From: Chloroflexia bacterium
Lineage (GTDB): Bacteria; Chloroflexota; Chloroflexia; Thermomicrobiales; UBA6265
Length of the DNA stretch: 8,314 bases
Direction: 5' to 3'
NCBI GenBank assembly: GCA_013694885.1
Contig: JACDBO010000109.1
Span: 1 to 8,314, forward strand
A program made the translations under genes and the position numbers. Under the pieces are notes generated by a model. It did not search any database, was not told the DNA's origin, and saw only the letters and a list, made by a program, of their open reading frames with translations. Of this stretch, positions 1 to 5,029 are shown in pieces (within the stretch, counting starts at the first letter, position 1; each line of letters starts with the position of its first letter).

Positions 1-1216
1 CGATCAGGCCGCGCCGTTTGGCGCAATCCAGCACGCGTGCCATCAGTTCCGGCGCCGGCTCCTTACTGGCGCGGTCGCGCACGAGCTCGACACCGACCAT
101 CAATCCCATGCCGCGCACGTCGCCGATCATCGGGTGCTTGTCCATGAGCTCCCAGAGCCGCTCCTTGAGGTGGGCGCCGACATCGCGCGCGTTCTCGCGC
201 AGGTTGTGGGTGACGATGTAGTTGATGTTCGCCAGCGCCGCCGTGGTCGAGATCGGGTTACCGCCGAAGGTCGACAAGCTCAGCGAGCGGATCGAATCGG
301 CCAGCTCGTCGGTGGCGATCAGGCCACCGATGGGGATGCCGTTGGCCAGCCCTTTGGCGAAAACCACGACATCCGGCTCGAACCCGTAGGCCTGGAAACC
401 GAAGTCGGCGGCGCCGGTGCGACCCCAGCCGGTCTGCACCTCATCAGCGATGAAGGGGATACCGTGGCGATCGAGGATCTCCTTGATGCGGACGAAGTAC
501 TCTGGCGGCGGCGTGATGAAGCCGCCGACACCCTGGATCGGCTCGGCGATGAAGGCGGCCGGCTGCCCGCTGGTATTGGTGCGGATGATCGATTCGAGGT
601 CGCTGGCGCAGAAGAGATCGCAGGAGGGGTACGTCTTGCCGAAGGGGCACCGGTAGCAGTATGGACCAGCGAGATAGTGGACCTGGAGCGGCGACAGCGT
701 CGAGGAGCGCCACGGCGTCTGACCGGAGGCGTTGATCGTGGCGAAGGAGCGGCCGTGGTAGGAGTGGCGCAGGGCGATCAGCTCGTTGCTGTTGCGGTTG
801 AGCGTGGTGACCAGGAAGGCGGCTTCGTTCGCCTCGGTCCCGCTGTTGACGAAGAGGACCTTGTTGAGCTTGGCGGGGGTCATCTCCCGGATGCGCTCGG
901 CCAGCTCGATCTGCGAGCGGATCAGGAAGAGCGTCGAAGAGTGGGTGATGCGGTCGAGCTGCGCCTTGATCGCGTCGTTGATCACCGGGATCGCGTGCCC
1001 GGTCGAGACGGTGGCGATGCCGCCGAAGAAGTCGAGGTACTGCCGACCCTCGCCATCGTAGACGAGCTGCCCCTCCCCCCGCCGCAACTCGATCGGCTCG
1101 TCGTAGAAGAGTCCAACAGTGGGAAACAAACTCTCCCGGTGCCGCTGGACAAGGGCCTCCGCGTCATCGTGGCGAGCGGCGCGGAGCATTTCGGTGGTCT
1201 CGGTGGCTTTAGTCAC
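1..1216 (-). CDS. Class III PLP-dependent aminotransferase, AGXT2/4-aminobutyrate-like (3' end cut by window)
   Basis: Translating the minus strand from the GTG at 1216 gives 405 uninterrupted codons running off the left edge. This is an omega-amino-acid-type aminotransferase moving an amino group through pyridoxal phosphate in the cytoplasm. Visible landmarks are the phosphate-binding SGTEANEAA (G126-T127-E128), the HSYHGRS segment, AEPIQGVGGF, the cofactor-contacting Asp in ADEVQTGWGRTG (D258), the presumed Schiff-base lysine in FAKGLANG (K288), the TFGGNP loop, and RGMGLMVGVEL of the small C-terminal domain. Family members are about 430-450 residues, so perhaps 25-45 residues are missing. 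The GTG start is supported by AGGAG at 1226-1230, nine bases upstream. A cysteine-rich insert (C187, C190, C199, C203) favours the alanine-glyoxylate aminotransferase 2-like branch. Substrate is not determinable; beta-alanine, GABA, alanine/glyoxylate and ornithine-type donors all remain possible. It is transcribed divergently from the toxin-antitoxin pair. Confidence 0.93.
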   Translation of the reverse strand, partial: MTKATETTEMLRAARHDDAEALVQRHRESLFPTVGLFYDEPIELRRGEGQLVYDGEGRQYLDFFGGIATVSTGHAIPVINDAIKAQLDRITHSSTLFLIRSQIELAERIREMTPAKLNKVLFVNSGTEANEAAFLVTTLNRNSNELIALRHSYHGRSFATINASGQTPWRSSTLSPLQVHYLAGPYCYRCPFGKTYPSCDLFCASDLESIIRTNTSGQPAAFIAEPIQGVGGFITPPPEYFVRIKEILDRHGIPFIADEVQTGWGRTGAADFGFQAYGFEPDVVVFAKGLANGIPIGGLIATDELADSIRSLSLSTFGGNPISTTAALANINYIVTHNLRENARDVGAHLKERLWELMDKHPMIGDVRGMGLMVGVELVRDRASKEPAPELMARVLDCAKRRGLI

Positions 1217-1303
1217 GGTGCGGTACTCCTCAGTGTCGCGGGGTGGTGCGTCACAGTCTCGGCATCGGCAATGAAGATACCGCACGGTGCTGGTGGGTGC
1301 TAA

Positions 1304-1322
1304 ACTGGTCGAAGACTGGTCG
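1304..1322 (+). repeat. Direct repeat ACTGGTCG x2, possible antitoxin operator
   Basis: The 8-bp word ACTGGTCG occurs at 1304-1311 and 1315-1322, an 11-bp register that puts both copies on nearly the same face of the helix. It lies 61 bp upstream of the antitoxin start, in the divergent region shared with the aminotransferase, and next to a weak -10-like TAAACT (1301-1306). Antitoxins of the Phd/YefM group usually autorepress their own promoter, so an operator role is a reasonable inference. However, known operators of this group are often palindromic, and this one is not. Confidence 0.3.
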
Positions 1323-1382
1323 TATTGTTTTGGGGCACCTCTCGCCAAGTTCTGTGTCCCCACGATGACTGAGGCGCACATC

Positions 1383-1634
1383 ATGAAGACTGTCGGCGCT
1401 TACGAGGCCAAGACTCATCTCTCCCAACTGCTCGACGAGGTCGCCGCCGGGGAGTCGATCACCATCACGCGCCACGGCGTCCCCGTGGCCCGGCTCGTTC
1501 CGCCGACGGATCACAAGCGAAAGAACGCGGTCGAGGCGTGGGAGAGATGGATCGCTTACCGAAAAGAGCACAACATCACACTCGGCGACGGGGTCACGAT
1601 TCGCGACCTGATCGAGGAAGGGCGCCGCTACTAA
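1383..1634 (+). CDS. Type II antitoxin, Phd/YefM (VapB-like) family
   Basis: An 83-residue protein opening MKTVGAYEAKTHLSQLLDEV, the typical Phd/YefM N-terminal DNA-binding domain (roughly residues 1-42), followed by GESITITRHGVPVARLVP. Residues about 50-83 are charged and helical (EAWERWIAYRKEHN, then IRDLIEEGRRY), as expected of the tail that wraps and inhibits a PIN toxin. The ATG at 1383 is preferred over the in-frame ATG at 1365 because GAGG (1371-1374) sits eight bases before it and the protein then begins at the conserved domain edge. Its TAA overlaps the toxin ATG by one base (TAATG at 1632-1636), implying translational coupling. Known role of the family: neutralise the toxin and repress the shared promoter. 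Family assignment is secure, partner specificity inferred. Confidence 0.9.
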   Translation: MKTVGAYEAKTHLSQLLDEVAAGESITITRHGVPVARLVPPTDHKRKNAVEAWERWIAYRKEHNITLGDGVTIRDLIEEGRRY

Positions 1635-2074
1635 TGGCATTCGTCCTCGATGCCTCGATGACCATGACGTGGTGTTTTGAAGACGAGCGGACCCCCGAGA
1701 GCGACGCCGTCGGGAGCACGCTCGCCCGCGCTGATGACCAGGCCACGGTTCCCGCGGTGTGGTCATTCGAGGTCGCCAATGCCGCGCTCAGGGGATTGCG
1801 TCGACATCGACTTGTCCCGGCTCAGGTCCTTTCCTTTCTCGAAACCCTCGATCGTTTTCCAATCAGCCACGACAACCCTTTGCGACCCGAAGCGGTCACC
1901 CATCTCCTTAAGGTGGCGCGTGATCACGAGCTCTCCGCCTATGACGCCGCCTACCTTGAACTCGCGGAGCGCCTTGGGCTGCCGCTGGCGACGCTCGACG
2001 CGCGTCTCCGCGCCGCCGCCGCGCAGGCCGGCGTGCCGATGTTCTTGCCATCAGGTTTACGAGGCAACAGTTGA
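1634..2074 (+). CDS. Type II toxin, VapC-like PIN-domain ribonuclease
   Basis: A 146-residue single-domain PIN protein, the usual VapC length. The acidic residues that coordinate Mg2+/Mn2+ in PIN nucleases are all present: D6 in FVLDAS, E46 in WSFEVANA, D104 in SAYDAAYLELA, and D122 in LATLDARL. The toxin is therefore predicted to be catalytically intact and to cleave RNA; the target (tRNA, rRNA loop or mRNA) cannot be read from sequence. The start codon overlaps the antitoxin stop (TAATG) and no independent ribosome binding site of note is seen, so translation probably depends on re-initiation after the antitoxin. It converges on the DUF3618 gene, with a perfect hairpin in between. The pair is not flanked by visible mobile-element ends. 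Confidence 0.92.
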   Translation: MAFVLDASMTMTWCFEDERTPESDAVGSTLARADDQATVPAVWSFEVANAALRGLRRHRLVPAQVLSFLETLDRFPISHDNPLRPEAVTHLLKVARDHELSAYDAAYLELAERLGLPLATLDARLRAAAAQAGVPMFLPSGLRGNS

Positions 2075-2105
2075 GGTTCGCCGCGAGGGCGGGATCGGCA
2101 GACAC

Positions 2106-2144
2106 GACTCAGGGGCAGGGATGAATCCCTGCCCCGAATCAGTC
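2106..2144. terminator. Hairpin between convergent genes, probable bidirectional terminator
   Basis: GGGGCAGGGA (2112-2121) and TCCCTGCCCC (2126-2135) form a perfect 10-bp stem closing a 4-nt TGAA loop. An outer 4-bp arm, GACT (2106-2109) with AGTC (2141-2144), can extend it across an asymmetric internal loop. It lies between the stop of the PIN toxin (2074) and the stop of the minus-strand DUF3618 gene (2159), where a terminator serving both strands is expected. There is no T-tract on either side, so it is not a canonical intrinsic terminator. It may instead protect 3' ends or be a dispersed repeat. Confidence 0.5.
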
Positions 2145-2158
2145 CTCGACCGGCAGTC

Positions 2159-2701
2159 CTACGCCGTTGTCGTCGTGCCGGCCGCGCTCTGCGTGGCCCG
2201 GCTTTTTGCGGCCAAACCACCCTTTGTATCCTGAGCAGTGTCCATCTTCGAGGAGAAGCCGGGGAAATTCTGCTCGAGCGTGGATTTGAACTGCTCGGTG
2301 ACGCTGCCCAACAGCGCCGCGGCGGCGTTGGAGATAGTATCTTCAAGTCCGGAGCGCTGAGCGGCACTGCGCAGTGTACCGCCCGCTCCCTGACCCTGCT
2401 GGGAACCGCCCTGTGCGGACGAGGACTGCTGCCCGCCACCACCGCCCCCGGTGATCCCGCCGAGCACGAGGCCGCCGACGAACGCGACCCCGAGCGCCAC
2501 CAGCGGACGCTCCTCAACCTGCTTGCGCAGATCGACGCTCTCTTTCACCGTCTGGATCGTGTCGTCCACCATGTCCCTGGCCTGATCGCGCGCTTGCGTG
2601 GCCGTGTCCTGCACACGCGTTTCAAGATCGTCGATCTTTTGCGCGGCGTCGGACCGATGCTGATCTATTTCTTGACGGATTTGATCTGACGATTGGCCCA
2701 T
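2159..2701 (-). CDS. DUF3618 domain-containing membrane-associated protein
   Basis: A 180-residue protein starting MGQSSDQIRQEIDQHRSDAA, which matches the Ser/Ile-Arg-x-Glu-Ile start of DUF3618. Residues about 4-60 are a charged, coiled-coil-like helix. Residues about 69-85 (LVALGVAFVGGLVLGGI) form a short hydrophobic, glycine-rich segment that could insert in the membrane. A Gly/Gln/Ser-rich linker, an amphipathic stretch (LEDTISNAAAALLGSVTEQF) and a Thr/Ala-rich tail follow. The ATG at 2701 is chosen over longer upstream readings because AGGAGG lies seven bases before it. The gene starts inside the last 37 bases of the preceding holin-like gene, so the two are translationally linked. DUF3618 has no established biochemical activity; neighbours suggest an envelope or osmotic-stress role. 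It is the last gene of the minus-strand cluster. Confidence 0.85.
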   Translation of the reverse strand: MGQSSDQIRQEIDQHRSDAAQKIDDLETRVQDTATQARDQARDMVDDTIQTVKESVDLRKQVEERPLVALGVAFVGGLVLGGITGGGGGGQQSSSAQGGSQQGQGAGGTLRSAAQRSGLEDTISNAAAALLGSVTEQFKSTLEQNFPGFSSKMDTAQDTKGGLAAKSRATQSAAGTTTTA

Positions 2702-3114
2702 TCCTTGTCCTCCTTGAGGCTCTCGATCGACTGCTCGGGTTTGAGGTTGGCGGCCGTGATCTGGCTTCGTCCGCTCATGGCCAGGATGGCGGCGATGACG
2801 AGCAGGACGACGGCCACGATACCGGCCCCGACCCACCTGTCCACCCACTTGTCCAGCAAGTACGTCACGGCGAGCATCAAAAAGATGAGCCCGACGAGCC
2901 CGATCAGCGCCGCGCCGGCAATGAAACCGGTGCCGCGCCCGATCGTGGTCGCGTCCTCTTTGAGCTCGGTCTTGGCGAGCTGCACCTCACCGCGGACGAT
3001 CTCTTGCAGATCACCGATGATCCCACCGATCATCGAGCCGAGACCTTCGGGCGCCCCGGGAAGACTATAGTCCCGCGTCGAGCGCTCGCGCTCAGAGGGC
3101 TGACTACTATTCAT
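2665..3114 (-). CDS. Phage-holin superfamily III / YqjE-like membrane protein
   Basis: A 149-residue integral membrane protein. After a polar N-terminus there is a GSMIGGIIGDLQEIVRGEVQ helix and a KTELKEDA segment, the signature of the holin-superfamily-III (PF07332-like, YqjE-like) proteins. Two transmembrane helices then follow at about residues 62-86 (FIAGAALIGLVGLIFLMLAV) and 95-113 (VGAGIVAVVLLVIAAILAM), and finally a charged cytoplasmic tail containing SIESLKEDKEW. The start is uncertain: ATG at 3114 has GGGAG only three bases upstream, while GTG at 3126 adds four residues and has weaker upstream signal. It begins just after the stop of the LEA-like gene and overlaps the DUF3618 gene by 37 bases. 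Despite the family name, no lysis gene is nearby, so this is unlikely to be a true phage holin; a membrane-stress role fits the context. Confidence 0.87.
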   Translation of the reverse strand: MNSSQPSERERSTRDYSLPGAPEGLGSMIGGIIGDLQEIVRGEVQLAKTELKEDATTIGRGTGFIAGAALIGLVGLIFLMLAVTYLLDKWVDRWVGAGIVAVVLLVIAAILAMSGRSQITAANLKPEQSIESLKEDKEWANRQIKSVKK

Positions 3115-3135
3115 GCTCTCCCTCACTCTCGGCGT

Positions 3136-3651
3136 CTAGCGCAGCACTTTCGACAAGACGAAGCCAACGCCGGCCGCGACGAGCAACGACTCGACCGGCT
3201 TGCGGCGAACCAGCGCCTCCAGGTCGTCAAGCACTTGAGCGCTGTCCTTGTCTTTCAGGTACTGGCTGGCGCTGTCGAGCTTTTCGGCCGTCGTCGTCGC
3301 GGCGGTGGCCATCGCACCGTCACGTTGCTCCCCCTGCTCTCGCAGTTTGTCCGCTGCCTGGCCGAGACCAGAGGCGGCCTTGTCCATGCCCTGATCAGCC
3401 TTGGCTTGAGCCTGGTCAGCAGCTTGGCCCGCCTTCTCTTTCGCCTGGTCAGCGGTCTGGCTCGCCTTCTCCTTCGCCTGGTCGGCGGCCTGGCCCGCTT
3501 TCTCCTTCGCCTGATCAGCAGGCTGCTGGCCCATTGCCTCGGCGCTTCCAAAGGTCTGGTTCGCCTTATCCGTGGTCTGTTGCCCGGTGGCAACAGGCTT
3601 GGCACTCGACGAACCACCGCCGGAGCCGTACCCCTGTCCGCGCTCGCTCAT
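3136..3651 (-). CDS. LEA-like 11-mer repeat protein with DUF883/YqjD-like C-terminal membrane anchor
   Basis: A 171-residue, low-complexity, highly hydrophilic protein. Residues 1-44 are Gly/Ser/Gln-rich. Residues 45-88 are four tandem 11-mers of the type ADQAKEKAGQA, the amphipathic repeat typical of group 3 late-embryogenesis-abundant and related desiccation or osmotic-stress proteins. A further Ala/Asp/Lys-rich helix continues to about residue 140. The end, LVRRKPVESLLVAAGVGFVL followed by SKVLR, is the positively flanked short C-terminal anchor seen in DUF883/YqjD-like proteins, which in E. coli associate with the inner membrane and ribosomes. AGGAGG lies seven bases before the ATG at 3651. 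It is the first gene of a three-gene minus-strand cluster and a palindrome lies about 43 bases upstream. Predicted to be stress-induced; exact client or ligand unknown. Confidence 0.85.
   Translation of the reverse strand: MSERGQGYGSGGGSSSAKPVATGQQTTDKANQTFGSAEAMGQQPADQAKEKAGQAADQAKEKASQTADQAKEKAGQAADQAQAKADQGMDKAASGLGQAADKLREQGEQRDGAMATAATTTAEKLDSASQYLKDKDSAQVLDDLEALVRRKPVESLLVAAGVGFVLSKVLR
3388..3519 (-). repeat. Four tandem 33-bp units encoding LEA-type 11-mers
   Basis: Codons 45-88 of the LEA-like gene are four consecutive 33-bp units encoding ADQAKEKAGQA, ADQAKEKASQT, ADQAKEKAGQA and ADQAQAKADQG. The first three units are nearly identical at the DNA level, differing mostly at synonymous positions, and the fourth has drifted. 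This points to tandem duplication followed by selection on the protein repeat, and copy number is likely to vary between strains. Confidence 0.85.
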
Positions 3652-3693
3652 CCCCGTTCCTCCTCTGGATCAACCCTAAGACAATTGCGTTCC

Positions 3694-3719
3694 GTGTCCT
3701 CAACCGAGGCTGAGAACAC
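3694..3719. promoter_or_regulatory. 26-bp interrupted palindrome upstream of the stress cluster
   Basis: GTGTCCTCA (3694-3702) and TGAGAACAC (3711-3719) are inverted arms matching at eight of nine positions around an 8-bp centre. The element lies 43 bases upstream of the LEA-like start codon, where a promoter-proximal operator would sit. If transcribed on the minus strand, the mismatch becomes a G-U pair, giving a 9-bp RNA stem. Operator or leader hairpin cannot be distinguished. No convincing -35/-10 pair was found around it. Confidence 0.35.
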
Positions 3720-3816
3720 AAGCGTCGGAACGCAAGAAAGGTGCCAGCAGGGGCCGACGGGCATGATGAATTAGGCTTTACCGTGGCAGACCTTGTCCCT
3801 GCACGGAGCGCCACGG

Positions 3817-4056
3817 GTGATCGACCTCTTTTTTTCCTATCTCGTCCCGATCCTTGGACTCGTCGTGGCGCTCATCGGCGTCGTCATCTTCCGGCTATCG
3901 CGGCGGGACCGGCCGATGGCGGCCGTGGTCATCGTCCTCGGCCTCGCCTTCGCCGCCCTGTGGTTCAGCGCGCCGGACGGCGCTCCACCCACCGGCGGTA
4001 CCCCTTCCCCCGATGCCAGCGCCACGCCCGATCGACCGGAAGCAGCCCGGCGAGCA
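3817..4056 (+). CDS. Possible small two-helix membrane protein, 3' end unresolved
   Basis: From GTG 3817 the frame reads a short leader and two hydrophobic helices: about residues 3-25 (IDLFFSYLVPILGLVVALIG onward) and about 34-51 (MAAVVIVLGLAFAALWFS). A basic loop RLSRRDRP lies between them, and a Pro/Thr/Ser/Ala-rich tail follows. GGAG at 3805-3808 sits eight bases before the GTG. An upstream in-frame TTG at 3793 would add eight residues. This looks like a genuine small membrane protein. However, the frame has no stop until 4794, and everything beyond about 4057 is antisense to the nucleotidyltransferase gene and has the Arg/Val/Glu-rich look of a shadow frame. The end given here is the limit of the supportable part, not a stop codon. 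Either the stop was lost, a frameshift is present, or the resemblance is fortuitous. Family not recognised. Confidence 0.35.
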
Positions 4057-4902
4057 TCACACCACCACGAAACCCTCGGCGTCGAGCAGCGGGTCGAGCG
4101 CGTCTACCAGTCCGTTGAGGCGGCCGATCAGTTCGCGCTCCACGGGCGCGGCCGTGGCGGCGAGCACACCGAGGACGTCGGTCTCGAACCCCGATGGGAG
4201 GCGCGAACACCGCGCCGCGAGCTGACGCAGGACGCGCTTCTCGCCGGGGTGCGGCTGCCGGTTCAGCGCGAAGAGCACGTCGGTGTAGGACGCCAGCAGC
4301 GCCGCAGTCCGATGCTGGACGCTGACCGGGTCGTCCCGCGCGATCGCCAAGTCGATCTGGTGGAGGAACGACGAGCGGGCTGCCCGCAGAAGCGGATGGT
4401 TGAGCGCGATGATCGCCCGCCGCAGCGGCTCCGGGTAGGGCTGCTCGGCCTTTGCCAGGAGCGTGCCGAGCCAGCCATCGCGGTCGGAGTGCGGCCGGAG
4501 ATGACGAATCGTGAACCAGAAGGCGGTGGAGTAGCCGACGCTCGCCTCGTGGCGGTCGAGGACGCGCCCGAGCTGGTCCTCGATCCAGCCCGGCGACCAG
4601 TAGATCAGGTCGACGCCGATCCCGGTCGCGCCATCCGACCACTCGTCGCTAGGTCCGAAGGCCGTGTTGCCGATCTCGGGTCGCGGGTCGTGCGCCGTGG
4701 CGATGGCCCGCCGCACCTCGACCGGCGGGGGTGCATCGCCGAAGACATAGAGATCGATGTCGGAGCGCTCGTCACCTGCCCGCGTCGCAATTGAGCCGCC
4801 GAGGGCGACCGCGGTGACTGCCGGTTCGGTCGCCATCCGCCCAGCGATTGCCCGCGCCAACCCCAAAGCGGTGTTCACCACACCGGACTCACGACCGTTC
4901 AC
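4057..4902 (-). CDS. Nucleotidyltransferase-fold domain protein
   Basis: A 281-residue protein with the polymerase-beta-type nucleotidyltransferase signature. GGSIATRAGDERSDIDLYVF spans residues 35-54, with the G35-G36-S37 motif, metal-binding D48 and D50, and a probable third acidic residue at D98 in GVDLIYW. The remaining two thirds are helical, with HQIDLAIARDD and a stretch around residues 205-225 of the kind that forms a substrate-binding helical domain in aminoglycoside- and HEPN-associated transferases. Family proteins transfer NMP to small molecules, proteins or RNA; the acceptor cannot be predicted here. The GTG at 4902 is chosen because AAGGGA lies about seven bases upstream; GTGs at codons 8 and 9 are alternatives. 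It is divergent from the dioxygenase operon and its 3' end meets the possible small membrane gene. Function beyond the fold is unassigned. Confidence 0.85.
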   Translation of the reverse strand: MNGRESGVVNTALGLARAIAGRMATEPAVTAVALGGSIATRAGDERSDIDLYVFGDAPPPVEVRRAIATAHDPRPEIGNTAFGPSDEWSDGATGIGVDLIYWSPGWIEDQLGRVLDRHEASVGYSTAFWFTIRHLRPHSDRDGWLGTLLAKAEQPYPEPLRRAIIALNHPLLRAARSSFLHQIDLAIARDDPVSVQHRTAALLASYTDVLFALNRQPHPGEKRVLRQLAARCSRLPSGFETDVLGVLAATAAPVERELIGRLNGLVDALDPLLDAEGFVVV

Positions 4903-4959
4903 GGTACATCCCTTCGCGCTTACGGCGCATGGCTATTCTTCGATGTCCCGCGCGTGGGG

Positions 4960-4987
4960 TTGCGCCGTGCAGCGTCGTGGGTATGAT
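4960..4987 (+). promoter_or_regulatory. Putative sigma70-type promoter for the dioxygenase operon
   Basis: TATGAT (4982-4987) matches the -10 consensus at five of six positions. TTGCGC (4960-4965), with a 16-bp spacer, matches the -35 at its first three positions. Initiation near 4994 would leave a leader of about 36 bases containing the GAGGGAGA ribosome binding site (5013-5020) before ATG 5030. The position, directly upstream of the first gene of the operon and downstream of a divergent gene, supports the call; the -35 is weak. Confidence 0.45.
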
Positions 4988-5029
4988 GTCGCAGCATCAG
5001 GGCGGTTCACCCGAGGGAGAGCACTCATC

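Noticed and set aside
134..1303. A 389-codon plus-strand open frame
   Set aside because: It is antisense to the aminotransferase, whose motifs are unambiguous on the minus strand. The translation is low-complexity Arg/Val/Asp/Glu/Gly shadow sequence typical of GC-rich genes.
1251..1766. A 171-codon minus-strand open frame over the antitoxin and toxin start
   Set aside because: It is antisense to the toxin-antitoxin pair, with no recognisable domain, and covers the divergent promoter region.
2665..3114. Holin label as evidence of a prophage or lysis cassette
   Set aside because: No endolysin, spanin, integrase, terminase or attachment repeat is in the window. The neighbours are LEA-like and DUF3618 proteins, which fit a chromosomal stress module.
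3741..4118. A 125-codon plus-strand frame from 3741
   Set aside because: It is Arg/Pro/Gly-rich shadow sequence overlapping the better-supported membrane frame at 3817, with no convincing motif.
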